From Harmothoe impar (lineage: Eukaryota; Annelida; Polychaeta; Phyllodocida; Polynoidae), in contig OX381710.1 of the NCBI GenBank assembly GCA_947462335.1, positions 23,963,772 through 24,027,771 on the forward strand: 64,000 nt of DNA. Reading direction: 5' to 3'. The first letter of the stretch is position 1. Every line of letters starts with the position of its first letter. The translations under genes were made by a program, and so were the position numbers. The notes beneath the pieces are model-generated. The model was not told the origin of the DNA, searched no databases, and saw only the letters and a program-made list of their open reading frames with translations. Below, piece after piece: positions 1 through 12,105 of this stretch.

Positions 1-150
1 GTGGACGTGAGGAGTAGGTAGTGGACGTGAGGACCAGGTAATGGACGTGAGGAGGGCACATCATTTGATTTATTAGAGATAGTGTTGGATGTGAGGAATT
101 TGAATGAGATTTGAATGAGATTATGGGTTGGACGTATGATATGGACGTGA
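1..150. repeat. Degenerate short tandem repeat, GTGGACGTGAGG motif
   Basis: The words gtggacgtgagga and atggacgtgagga recur about every 20 bases in the first 60 bases, then more loosely to about base 150. The left end of the array is cut by the window edge. No coding content is seen. Confidence 0.5.
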
Positions 151-159
151 GATTTGTGC

Positions 160-296
160 CTACAGGCCGGGGGCCTGCAGTCAGGGTGGCCTAAAGTCAG
201 GGGGCCTCAGATCCGGAGGGCCTGTGGGCTAGGGGCCTGTGTTCCGGGGGCCTACAGGCAGGGGGCCTATAGTCAGGAGGGCCTATATTCCGGATA
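160..296. repeat. G-rich tandem repeat, GGGGGCCT motif
   Basis: About seven imperfect copies of a unit of roughly 18 to 20 bases, each containing ggggcct or gagggcct followed by a variable c/a/t-rich spacer (for example cagtcaggg, gtgttccgg). It is strongly G-rich on the plus strand. It looks like an expanded minisatellite, with no evidence of a gene. Confidence 0.55.
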
Positions 297-306
297 CCGT
301 CACGGT

Positions 307-358
307 AAATGGGGCTAGTTGTCACAGTCTCTTCAGTATGTGACAACTAGCCCCATTT
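307..358. other. Perfect 20-bp inverted repeat with 12-base loop
   Basis: The arm at 307-326 (aaatggggctagttgtcaca) is the exact reverse complement of 339-358, separated by a 12-base loop. Transcribed from either strand it would fold as a 20-bp perfect hairpin. It may be a tiny foldback element or an RNA hairpin. A perfect stem of this length is unlikely by chance in this AT-rich context, but nothing shows that it is transcribed. Confidence 0.75.
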
Positions 359-544
359 GCTAATTATGTACAATTATCATCAACTTTTGAAGCGCATGTA
401 CATTATGTTCTAGATAAATGTTTTGTATGCTGTTGACATTCAACATGATTTGTCTATGTACTTTTAAGGGTTCTATCATTTAAAAGAAATTGAGGGATGT
501 ACATGGAAAAGTCATAATTCACACCCCATACTCCCATACATTAT

Positions 545-1258
545 TTTGTCGCAGTAGGGTGGGTGTAGCGTGGATGGAGGGACATCAGGTGTACCTGTAC
601 ATCCCATACAGGGGTGTGTGGGGTGTAGCGTGGATGGAGGGACATCAGGTGTACCTGTACATCCCATACAGGGAGGTGTGGGTGTAGCGTGGATGGAGGG
701 ACATCAGGTGTACCTGTACATCCCATACAGGGAGGTGTGGGTGTAGCGTGGATGGAGGGACATCAGGTGTACCTGTACATCCCATACAGGGAGGTGTGGG
801 TGTAGCGTGGGATGGAGGGACATCAGGTGTACCTGTACATGCCATGCAGGGAGGTGTGGGTGTAGCGTGGATGGAGGGACATCAGGTGTACCTGTACATC
901 CCATACAGGGAGGTGTGGGTGTAGCGTGGATGGAGGGACATCAGGTGTACCTGTACATCCCATACAGGAGGTGTGGGTGGTAGCGTGGATGGAGGGACAT
1001 CAGGTGTACCTGTACATCCCATACAGGGAGGTGTGGGTGTAGCGTGGATGGAGGGACATCAGGTGTACCTGTACATCCCATACAGGGAGGTGTGGGTGTA
1101 GCGTGGATGGAGGGGACATCAGGTGTACCTGTACATCCCATACAGGGAGGTGTGGGTGTAGCGTGGATGGAGGGACATCAGGTGTACCTGTACATCCCAT
1201 ACAGGGAGGTGTGGGTGTGGCGTGGATGGAGGGACATCAGGTGTACCTGTACACCAGG
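545..1258. repeat. Minisatellite, 59-bp unit, about 12 copies
   Basis: Head-to-tail copies of a 59-base unit starting gtgtagcgtggatggaggga, with conserved inner words catcaggtgtacctgtacat and cccatacagggaggtgtgg. Copies differ by single-base changes and 1-base indels (for example an extra g near 810 and 1113). Because 59 is not divisible by three, open frames slide through all phases; the resulting peptides on both strands are by-products of the repeat, not genes. Confidence 0.95.
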
Positions 1259-1260
1259 GA

Positions 1261-3620
1261 GGTGAAGGTATACTACATGTATCTGAGACGGTTGCAGATG
1301 ATTTTATGGCTGGAGTGGGCTGGGTCACGTGGACTGTATCATGGTTGGAGAAACATCAGATATACCTGCAATAGTGCATTACATATAGGCATGGGGAAGT
1401 GTGATCCTCTCTTCCCCTTCTATTGTAAATTGTCTTTATGCCAAGCATTCTGTGTGGCCGTGAGAATGAAGATGTGCCATTTTTTCAATCTCTATTTTGG
1501 GGCAAACTTAAAACACTTTAGATAGATCCACACTTCCCACTAAGTTGTGTATAGCTCTGGGCCCACCCTGGCAGCCCCACCCACCGGGCAGCCACACCCT
1601 GGAGAAGATAGGGCAGGGTTATGGATTGGAGGACCCCGTGATAAATGTCCAAATACGAGTCTACAAATCCGTTTACTGCCTATTGTATATAAACCAGGTA
1701 TAAAAAGGCTTCCTGTGATATCTGCCTGTGAGTGTTCACGCCTGTATTCCTGGAAGCCCACTGTTATGTTGTTCAGTGAGCCACTTTGTTCAGGCTATAG
1801 TTACAGGCATTATCAGAAGTAAGCAGTTACATGCCGTTGACAATGGTTAGGGAATATGATACTTCAGTTAGAGTTGAATTGGTCCATTAAGACGTACAGG
1901 CTTAGTATTATTCTGTACGGAACAATAGTATTATTCTCATTGGTCTTAATACACATTTTGTAGTATAAATCTATTATCAATTTGGTTAAATATACGTATT
2001 AGTGTGAAGGACCTATAGGCTATGTAAATATATAGACCTGTCCATAGTTTTATTATACATTTCCATTGGTTGGACCACAAGGGAGAAACAGCTCCCCACA
2101 CTTCCGCCATAACTTTTCTCAATTCAAGAAAATAAGATGCATAAACTCCTCTGGTGGACAAGCGACTAGTTAATTAAAGAAAATCATTTTCTTAAAGCAA
2201 GTTCAACATTTGTCCACCAGGCGAATTTGATTATCTTATTTTCTGAAAATGGCCCTGTTCTGATGAACTGCATCCAATGAATAATGCTACTCCGCAGTAG
2301 GCATGCATTGATGCAATATCACCCCGAACGTCTCTTTTTATCCTGAGGTGAATTCAAAGAGGAAAAAGGAGCTCCACATCTTAGGACATGCCCACGCTCG
2401 GTGACAGAAAAATGATTAAAAAAACACAGAAGTCTAAGTGTTATCAGGTGGCGGTGGTGAAAGGCAGGAAAAGGAGTCCTCAAGAACATGAGCATGGACG
2501 TGATACAATCGGATACAAACAGAAAACACAGAGCTGGGAGAAAAGACGACAGTTAGCCCCAGCGGAAGTTCTAAAAACAATCAAAGGAGATGGTAATCTG
2601 GCACCTTGGTCCGATTCTGGTGGAGGAGCGCAGAACGGATGGAGTACCATAGGGGTTAGTGTGGAGGGGCAGGGGTGTCTTCTTTCCTTTGTCATTGTCA
2701 GTTTCTGAACTGCTATCAAAGTCAGATTCTGCAGCGGGGTAGTGATGAGAGTTAAATGGGAGCAACAAAAGATAAGTATGTTTTCATGTGTTAAAATGTC
2801 AACAAGCAATACGAAATGTTAGGTATATAATACACTTAAGGTTACTGAATGAAATGTACATGTACATAGGTTATCAAATAATCTGCAATAACTATCATAT
2901 AATATATAAAATTTGTATGCAAATGCGGAAAAAACACGTACCACCCAGTAAACACCCGACGTAATTCCAACGTAGCTCAGAGGTTTCTGTAGGTAGATTT
3001 CCAATCGGGTTTGAATTTCTACGTTTTACAAGGTTTATGAACGTCAAAACATTAAGGTTTATTTATGTTCTACAAACGTTTATGTTTGATTTACGTTTAT
3101 CTACCTCATTCGGACGTGGAAAAGCGTAACATAACTGCATAGACCTACTTTGAAATTCATAGTTTTTCAACTTGAATTGAAGTGTCCATAAGGTGGCAGC
3201 ACTATCAAGTTTGCAAAGAAACAGCTGCCACTCGAGCAAATGTACCCCTTTTAACAGTAAAACTCGTAATGATTATGAATTTGATATAATGCATACACCC
3301 AATGAATATATATCTATAAATATTTGGGAATAAAAAAATAGCACGTGTCATGTGTTTTACGACTCTTTTTTTGTATCATCACCACATCAGTGGTAATGAA
3401 AAAAATACAAAACTTCAATGAGGCCAAAACTAATTCTACTATAGTATAATCAGATTAAATCCATTTCTGAATGTAAATGACACACGGCTATGCTTGAATC
3501 CCCGTGTTAAATCCAGGTAAAAGCTAGGTATCTTATACATCAAGTTATATGTGTTATTTTGTCAAATATCTATGTCTGAATAAGGTAGAAAAAATGTAGA
3601 TACATGCATACAACGTTTAT
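1261..3620. other. Intergenic stretch without recognised genes
   Basis: No exon with a recognisable domain was found. Open frames at 2388-2708 (plus, Lys/Arg-rich) and 2480-2809 and 2571-2768 (minus) overlap one another and match no family I know. The stretch is otherwise AT-rich spacer, apart from the promoter-like patch at 1560-1735. Confidence 0.5.
1560..1735 (+). promoter_or_regulatory. Candidate TATA promoter
   Basis: A perfect TATAAAAAGG box lies at 1699-1708. It is preceded by a C-rich patch (1560-1605) with several CACCC-like words and followed about 30 bases on by non-repetitive sequence. No downstream coding exon was identified, so this could drive a non-coding RNA, be the promoter of a degraded element, or be chance. 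Confidence 0.3.
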
Positions 3621-3626
3621 CTATGT

Positions 3627-5408
3627 CTGAAAGAGTACCCCAGTGCCCACTGCTCACATCCCCCCAATGTCCCCCTGTGCCGCCCTCACCCTGTCGTACC
3701 CCAGTACCCACTGCTCTCATCCCCCAATGTCCCCTGTGCCGCCCTCACCCTGTCGTACCCCAGTACCCACTGCTCATATCCCCCCATGTCCCCTGTGCCG
3801 CCCTCACCCTGTAGTACCCCAGTACCCACTGCTTACATCCCTCCATGTCCCCTGTGCCGCCCTCACCCTGTCGTACCTCAGTACCCACTGCTCACATCCC
3901 CCCATGTCCCCTGTGCCGCCCTCACCCTGTCGTACCCCAGTACCCACTGGTCACATCCCCCCATGTCCCCTGTGCCGCCCTCACCCTGTCGTACCCCAGT
4001 GCCCACTGCTCTCATCCCCCCATGTCCCCTGTGCCGCCCTCACCCTGTCGTACCCCAGTGCCCACTGCTCTCATCCCCCATGTCCCCTGTGCCGCCGTCA
4101 CCCTGTACATAGTACCCCAGTACCCACGGCTCACATCCCCCCATGCCCCCTGTGCCGCCCTCACCCTGTAGTACCCCAGTACCCACTGCCCACATCCCTC
4201 CATGTCCCCTGTGCCGCCCTCACCCTGTACATAGCACCCCAGTGCCCACTGCTCTCATCCCCCCATGTCCCCTGTGCTACCCTCACCCTGTCGTACCCCA
4301 GTGCCCACTGCTCTCATCCCCCCATGTCCCCTGTGCTACCCTCACCCTGTCGTACCCCAGTACCCACTGCTCTCATCCCCCATGTCCCCCTGTGCCGCCC
4401 TCACCCTGTACATAGTACCCCAGTACCCACTGCTCACATCCCCCCATGTCCCCTGTGCTACCCTCACCCTGTAGCACCCCAGTACCCACTGCTCACATCC
4501 CCCCATGTCCCCCTGTGCTACCCTCACCCTGTCGTACCACAGTACCCACTGCTCACATCCCCCATGTCCCCTGTGCCGCCCTCACCCTGTACATAGTACC
4601 CCAGTACCCACTGCTCACATCCCCCCATGTCCCCTGTGCCGCCCTCACCCTGTACATAGTACCCCAGTGCCCACTGCTCTCATCCCCCCATGTCCCCTGT
4701 GCTGCCCTCACCCTGTAATACCCCAGTGCCCACTGCTCTCATCCCCCCATGCCCCCCTGTGCTACCCTCACCCTGTAATACCCCAGTGCCCACTGCTCAC
4801 ATCCCCCCATGGTCCCCTGTGACTACCCTCACCCTGTAATACCCCAGTGCCCACTGCTCTCATCCCCCCATGCCCCCTGTGCTACCCTCACCCTGTAATA
4901 CCCCAGTGCCCACTGCTCTCATCCCCCCATGTCCCCTGTGCCGCCCTCACCCTGTCGTACCCCAGTGCCCACTGCTCTCATCCCCCCATATCCCCTGTGC
5001 TGCCCTCACCCTGTACATAGTACCCCAGTACCCACTGCTCTCATCCCCCCATGCCCCCCTGTGCCGCCCTCACCCTGTCGTACCCCAGTGCCCACTGGTC
5101 ACATCCCCCCATGTCCCCTGTGCTACCCTCACCCTGTCGTACCCCAGTACCCACTGGTCACATCCCCCCATGTCCCCTGTGCTACCCTCACCCTGTCGTA
5201 CCCCAGTACCCACTGGTCACATCCCCCCATGTCCCCTGTGCTGCCCTCACCCTGTACATAGTACCCCCAGTACCCACTGGTCACATCCCCCCATGCCCCC
5301 TGTGCCGCCTTCACCCTGTCGTACCCCAGTGCCCACTGCTCTCATCCCCCCATGCCCCCTGTGCCGCCCTCACCCTGTACATAGTACCCCAGTACCCACT
5401 GCTCTCAC
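3627..5408. repeat. Minisatellite, C-rich 59-bp unit, about 30 copies
   Basis: A long tandem array of a 59-base unit with the words catgtcccctgtgccgccct, caccctgtcgtaccccagta and cccactgctcacatccccc. Variants include ctac or ctgc for cgcc, and an acat insertion in the 'tgtacatagtacc' copies. All three plus frames are largely open, giving Pro/Ser/Cys-rich peptides of up to 317 residues (3643-4596). With no conserved start, no domain and frame cycling every 177 bases, these are best read as repeat artefacts. Confidence 0.95.
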
Positions 5409-5429
5409 CATTCACGCCACCCCCCCCTT

Positions 5430-5720
5430 CTCCCATTGGCTGTTTTTGGTCGTCTGAAGTGTGAAGCAGCTCCACAATCGGGCCACTTCCTGTTTGGTTG
5501 CCGACATGACCCCTGGCGGCCAGTTTTTAAAGGCCATTCCCAGGCTGGAAGGTCTACTCGGTGAGCAACTCGCTACAGAGGAGCCCTCTACTGAGCACCA
5601 GTCACACCAGACATCGTCTTTAGTGCTGTAAAATCAGCAAGATATTGTCACATTGCACAGGCCACAGTTGTAGATACAGTTCTCAATAAATGATGTGATA
5701 CATCTGGTGTCAGTTTACCA
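5430..5720 (+). other. Promoter- or LTR-like segment after the minisatellite
   Basis: Unlike the flanking DNA, this segment holds a CCAAT-type box (cccattggctg, near 5432), a TTTAAAG TATA-like word near 5526, a GC-richer tract, and an AATAAA signal at 5683-5688 about 160 bases later. The order CCAAT - TATA-like - poly(A) signal within 260 bases resembles a solitary LTR or a short non-coding transcript. No matching second LTR or coding part is present, so this is a weak call. Confidence 0.2.
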
Positions 5721-8700
5721 TACTTCCAAGAGAGACCTGTTTATGTAAACTGTATGTATATGGCGACTCTTATCAGGTTATCGAGTACAGGTACATGTAT
5801 GACGTATACACATAATTATCTTATCTCAATGTACTTCCACGTTAAGGTATAATAAGAAGTAGACTTCCAAAAGAAAATATTAATGAATATGTAATTAAGA
5901 GCAACTCCCTGAAAGGTGTTGAATATCAGATTTAAAAAAAAACACAAAAAAAACAACAACATGTATTACTCGCGCGCTAGATAGTCTGATGACAATACTA
6001 TATAGTTTAATCATTTGTACATGCGTACGCCATGCGTACATCATTTCATACACCTACTTCTATGCCCGGGCTTCTATGCCCCTTTTTCTTAAATATATCG
6101 CTCAAGCTTGGTGCAAGAGGGGCGAATTTCCACTTCTCTATTGGGAGGTATGGCCTACATATACATATACACACCGTACGTGTTGCATGGTTGGGGCCGG
6201 AAGTGAGTGACCGGAAGGAGTCGTCAGTGTGTGTGTGGGGGGGGGGGGGTAGATAAGTAGAGCAGCATCGTTGAGCTGCTCAGCTGAGTGTTGGGAGCAG
6301 CTCTGTGGCTGCTGCATTCTGTAGCCAGAGATGCGCCACCCGCCGAGGTCAATTATCTCTCTGTACTATATACGACCATATTCATCCACTGATGATGCTG
6401 GTTAGTTTATGTAATTGGATTTGAGTCTAGACCAAGCATCTTACTGTAGAGTGACACCTCTGCTGGAGCTCTGTACCCCTCAGAGATGCCCTTTGCTGAC
6501 TGCCTCTGCCGCAGAATGCTGCTGTTGCTGCTCAGGTGCGGCAGTACCTGTGTGTTGGGTGGGGCCGTGCAGGAGCCGCTGCCTACCTGTCTGGCCGCCC
6601 AGTCTACCTGTCCGACGCCGCAGCCTTTCATCTCTGGTGGGTAGTTGGTACTAGGTGGTACGCCCCCTGCCCTCCCCTGCCCATCACTCCAGCACCACTA
6701 CCTCCTCCAGTCAGTTCTACCCGCTCCTTCCTCATCCCCTGCCTCACGCCTACACCACACCCTTTTCCTCCTGTGGCTAGCATCCATTCCATCACGTGGG
6801 CTAGAGCTGCACAGGATTGACCTCTACTATGTGTGGGTGTTTAGTGTGATATCCCCCTAAGTGTTGTAGATGATCAACTAAGCTACACACATGGGTCAAT
6901 CAAGTTAAATTATGTGAGCAACACCTTTAAAATACATGTATGAGCCTCACATAGGGGGAACATTCACAAGTGACCTCAATGACGACGGTCTTTGATTACG
7001 ACATAATACTACATCTTATCATATTATACATTTGTATTTGACCAAAATGGTAACACAAGTATAGGCGAGGGTCCTTTAAAATTTGACGTAATTTGTGAAC
7101 GTTCTTTATCATTGTCTTCTATATGTTTATACGGTCCTTTGATTCCCTACGTTTTTGATAAAATTTAATGCCCACTTTGGTGATTGAAAAGTTAAACTAA
7201 AATACATGTACACTTTACATGCAACCTTCTCAGAACCTGTGAAGGGAAGTGATATTATGTCCCTTGTACATATTGTAAATCTAGTTGTATGACTGCCATG
7301 CTGCACATATCTACATACATAATTGTGTCTATATACCTTTTGAGAGGACAATGGATTTCTAAACCGTGGATCTAGACGGATAATCCCTGCATGAGATGGA
7401 TTACCTGTTAATGTATTCTTATGGATTATAATGTCATGGTGTAGGGCAGTCTTTCCAGGGGGAACGTTTACAAATGAAAAACATATAGGGTGATGATGAT
7501 ATAGTTTTAAAACCAACACAGCCGAAGGCTGGTCAGCAGGTCCACAGGGCCCATACGGACCGAACCTGGGACAACAGGGCATATAGGGTGTTGGAGGACG
7601 TCCTTATATGCGGTGAAAACATGACCCGTGCCGTACATTTGTACAGGGCAATTTAGCCAACAAAGAGAATGAACTGGGGTCTTGAAAAGTGACCCAAAAT
7701 AGGTGACGTCATTCCCATACCTGTATCCATACGATATCATAAAGGTGTGTTTATACTTTGATCCTATATGGAGTCTATGGCGGACAATCATCCGGATTTG
7801 GATCTCAATCATCAATATATAGCTTGGGGGGCCAATACCCTACACGAAGAGATGAAGACTTCAGTGGAGAGTAGGGCGGGCTGGGGGGCGTTGTACTGAT
7901 CAATGTAAAAATACATCGCTGGTGCACATTGTAATACAAATGTTGACATATATCATGCATGATACCACTACTATAACTCATGTCAGTGTAAAGGCCCCTT
8001 GTGATAGTTTCAAAAGCCATTAGTAATTTGGCGGGAAATTCTTGGAGACGCAGCAGGCAGACGACAATCGGCGACTGTGGGAATGTGCCCGGCGTCTGCG
8101 CTTTGAAGGCACTGATGAGATGGGTACACACCTCCACAGGCGGTGTCCGGCCTCGAGGGGCCGCCAACCGCCTTCTCCTGATGATTTTAATTATCACGGC
8201 TTCCTGTGTATGATGGGCTTTTTGGGCTGCTGAGGCGGGGTGAAGGGTCGTTGGGGCCGGGGCTGAGTGAGACATTTACACAGTGTCAGCCCAAGGGGGA
8301 TCAGGGCCCCTGATGAGGGCCACTCCACGCCGAGGACGCCCTTCCTGCTCAATGTGGCCATCACTTCCGCCTTAAGACACTTGGTGGTTACTCTTCATGT
8401 CAAAAAGAAAAGAAAGAGGAAACTGATACAGTGGAGGGAAGATGTAAAGAAGTACTTGTAGATATATCTCACCCTATCTTCCTTCATACACAGGTTGTAT
8501 CTTTACCAATACAGTACAGTCCCGGGGGTGTATAGGGATGTCATAAATCTGGGGCAAACGTTTAGGAACTTGATAAGGGCCCTTTTGTTGCTTATATAGT
8601 CTAGATGTCTAAGATCTACTTGAAACTACTTCGGTAGGCCATTGAGATCTAAAACGATCTCAAATTCTCAGGAATATCTTGCTTGATACCAACACCCCAA

Positions 8701-9623
8701 AATATATGGCTCCGTATGGTTTAATAGGTTATAGTCACACACAGATAAGAAACGCACTCGTAAAGGGATCAAGGGTGTGACCTGTGCTCGGTAGATTGGT
8801 ACTGGGTGCTGATTCTCACAGAGGTGATGTGATCTGTGGTAGAAAATGTCCCCCAATATGTTTTATAGAGCTGAAGACCAATACAAATATGTGCGATTTT
8901 AGAGGGTATTGCAATGGTTATACAGTCACTGTACCTGTATCCACGCTATATAAGATAACACTGACTGTATTGCATAATCTTTGGTTTCGGTACATTGGTT
9001 TTTGAGGAAAACATGCTTTTTTTCAAAGCTTAAATGGAAACATATGGTGCACCCGGACACTTAGTGAACTAAATATGATCTTGGATGAACCTACATCTCT
9101 TATTAAACCACCGCCCAGGCGATGCCTCGCTAGCCTCAAGGGATAGCCCTGAGTCAATTATCCTGAAATATGTATGAATCATGTTTATTAGTTTAACATG
9201 TATCAAGATATAGTGTCAGGACTTATAAAATAGGTGCACTTTATTTATAATTTTAGTAGCAGTAGATATGATATTTTCAAAATAAAGGGCCTCATGTATA
9301 GCCATCTGGATCTATAATAAAACAAGGGAAAGTTAAATCAACATTAATCCTATTAGTCACATCAACTAATTAACATGTCAAGGAAATGTTGATTAGTAAA
9401 TAAAGATTCAGCAGTCATATAAAATTATGAAAACGATGTGGCCAATTTGGAAAAAAAAGGAGTAGAAAAGAAGTATACGTTATTCATTCCTTCCTTGACA
9501 TACAGAAGTATAGTATACCTTACAGCTGTGGTAAAAGATAAGGAGGTCAAACAGGTGAAACATCTTCATGTACAGGAGGCTTTTTGATTATGATCCAGTA
9601 TGAGTTGACCTTGTTATCTCTCC
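5721..9623. other. Intergenic stretch without recognised genes
   Basis: No recognisable exon was found. It holds a homopolymer G run at about 6238-6249 and two GC-richer patches (6270-6800 and 8040-8380) with short open frames on both strands that show no known domain. The rest is AT-rich spacer. Confidence 0.45.
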
Positions 9624-9625
9624 TA

Positions 9626-10482
9626 CACTGTAAAAAATAGATGTACTTTTTACAGATTCACTCTGTACAATTTAACGCTGATTCACCGTTATTTGGAATA
9701 CAATGAAGCATCGTAAATATCAGCCATTTCACAGTGGATCCTTGTTAAATGCTAACCTGGTTTGGATTACAATGATTCAACGTTAATTCAGCCTCTAAAG
9801 TCAAATCCCAGAGGGAGCCACATATAGTGGATCTTGCCATAGATAGGTGGCCTGGTTTGTAAGAAGATTTTTCTGGAGAGTGTGAGCCCTTGAAGTGGAG
9901 TATACATGTTGAACTAATGGTAATTTTCAATTTATCTATATCTTTGACAATTTAACAATTCAATCTTGTGATAGGTTTGACAAAATACCATGATCACTTG
10001 ATAATATCCAGAAGAAAGTAGCTGTCTGGATCTATACACCTATTTTGTGGTAACATACTATGCATATATCCTCACCTCTGGAGACTCTGCCTTGTATCAA
10101 TCCTACAGAGTAAAACCTCTTGTATAGGCCAGAGCTAGTATGCAAGTCAGATCGCCAGTGTGGCATATAGGATAAGAACAAAGTCAAAGTATGGCTTATC
10201 CGTAAGTTTTTAGATGTATACTACAGTAACTAAAGCCACCATAATCAGACTCCCTGTGAGGCTTATCAAATATTCTCTGTATATTTGAATACTCTGAATC
10301 TATGGTGATTCTACATGAAATTAACGGTGATTCAACGTAAAATTAATGGTGATTTAACGTATAATGAACAGTGATTCTGCGTAAAATTAACGGTGACAGT
10401 CACCGTTAAAAAAACGGTGAAAGTTATGTCCCAAAAGTTGCCGGTGATTCAACGTCATTTTGACGACATTTTTTTTACAGTG
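9626..10482. mobile_element. Inverted-repeat element with CACTGTAAAAAA ends and TA flanks
   Basis: The left end CACTGTAAAAAA (from 9626) is mirrored by the right end TTTTTTTACAGTG (to 10482). Each end abuts a TA dinucleotide, as for Tc1/mariner-type target duplication. Near both ends are repeated words of the type aacggtgattcaacgt. It carries no transposase frame, so it is a non-autonomous element of about 860 bp, interrupted by the piece at 10106-10280. Confidence 0.65.
10106..10280. mobile_element. Diverged TAAAACCTC-family element nested in another element
   Basis: It begins TA-CAG-AGTAAAACCTC and continues with 'gctagtatgcaagtcagatcgccagtg', shortened here to the shared words gctagta, gagtcagatcgccagtg and ggctta. 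These words also occur in order at 25971-26149 and 38357-38446. The right terminus is not clear. It lies inside the element at 9626-10482. Confidence 0.45.
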
Positions 10483-11984
10483 TAGATATAACCACCAACA
10501 TACAAGTTCCATATCAATCAGAATTGATATCATATATATATAATGTACATATTTCACTAATGACTCACCAGACGAGGTGACCAGACTCTTTGTACACGGC
10601 CTGTCCAATAGCTGTACAAGTAGTAGGTATAGAGATGGTGGAGTGGGGAGAAGGGTGCTTCAGCCTCCTTACTGTTTCCGCCCTTCACTGGCCACACTGA
10701 GCGTTCACACCCAGATAGGGCACACAGTTAGATAGGCGCACCTGCCCTTATACTCTGGGACATCGGACACTCTTCTACCTATGTTCATCAGCTCAGATGA
10801 CACATTTAAAGAATGTAGCATCCTGGTCTATTGTGGTATGGTTCTATTGGTACACTTATTCTGAATGATACCAAACTGGTATCATGCAGAGTATGATGGG
10901 TCAATTTGGTAGAACTCCCCTATTAAACTAATAAAAGTAGGATTGGCTCTGCACCGAATTAAAGAGGCGTTTACCTCCACCAATAGTCATATTCACAGTA
11001 AAGGAAAATGGGTTAGGTAGGTTTATTTTTTAAACCACTGTTTTAGGTTTATACTACAATCATTTTTTTGGTTGAAATTCCTTCAAAGAACTAGTCTTGC
11101 ACTCCAAAGTTTTGGTTTATAGTAAATATGGGTACAGTTTACAGCTATTTCGTCATTTGCAACCCTGAAAATATCGATTTTCATTCGTTTTCAATACCAC
11201 CCCCCTTGTTAAGAAATAAGCACTAGGTCGAATAATTTCCAGATGTGGAAAAAATAGATAGGTAGGGCAACCTTTCCTTTTGAAAAAATGGGTAGGAGGA
11301 ACTTGAAACATACCTTCTTTGGCCTTCATGATAAATCACCAACTGCAAGTTTTTAACATGATTGTCATGATGGCCGTGAACGGTATGCGCAAAAGAAATG
11401 TATCATGTCATAACACTAGCTCATGAGAGCTGCGTAAACTAATGGTATACTAGTATACTATAGCAGCGATCTCTTGATGATTGATTTATGTAAACATTCA
11501 CATGACCCGCATCCATGGATGTATACAGAGGGCTACAGCTCCACTTCCCAACTCCCACACGCCGCCAACAGGATTCCTGTAGGGATCTGTGTCCACCAGT
11601 CCAATTGGCTGTAATCAGTTGGTGCCTTTGTAGTGGTGGCTTTGATGGGATGCTAGAGGATGATGTCTGCAGCATGCAGGATGCCCCCCCCCCCCCAACT
11701 CCCTCCACCCCCCCCCCCCCCACTCCATCCCCGGACACCCACGTATACTGCGCAGCTTGAGCACTTAACCTGACTCCTGCATGTCCGATTTTAAACTTCT
11801 TCAAATGCGTTGCTATGAGGTAAACCTGCGGTCTTTCCGAGGAAATTGCATATAAACCCCCATCTTTAGCATGCAATGTTTATTGTTATGGATTTGAAGG
11901 AATATTCATGGTTGATTTGTTATCTAAAGCTATGATCGTGGTGGTTTGACGTATACAGTGCCGTGTTATTTTTTTTTGTGCAGG

Positions 11985-12105
11985 CATGATGCCCATGATG
12001 TAAGGGACGTTATGAGTGTGCAGGTATGATGTAAGGGACGGTATGAGTGTTCAGGCATAATGTAAGGGACGTTATGAGTGTTCAGGCATGATGTAGGGGA
12101 ATTAA
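11985..12105. repeat. Short tandem repeat, 31-bp unit, about 4 copies
   Basis: Successive copies of a unit built from caggcatgatgtaaggga followed by cgttatgagtgtt, with a few substitutions (caggtatgatg, caggcataatg). The last copy is degraded. Confidence 0.7.

Noticed and set aside
1044..1525. Open frames of 73 and 140 residues over the first minisatellite
   Set aside because: They are produced by frame sliding through the 59-bp unit; the unique tail shows no recognisable domain.
2571..2768. Minus-strand frame resembling the end of an LTR retrotransposon Pol protein
   Set aside because: Only a vague Ser/Arg-rich likeness; no integrase or other Pol motif is nearby.
3643..4596. 317-residue Pro/Ser/Cys-rich open frame
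   Set aside because: It lies wholly inside the 59-bp minisatellite, where all three frames are open; there is no domain, no splice structure and no conserved start.
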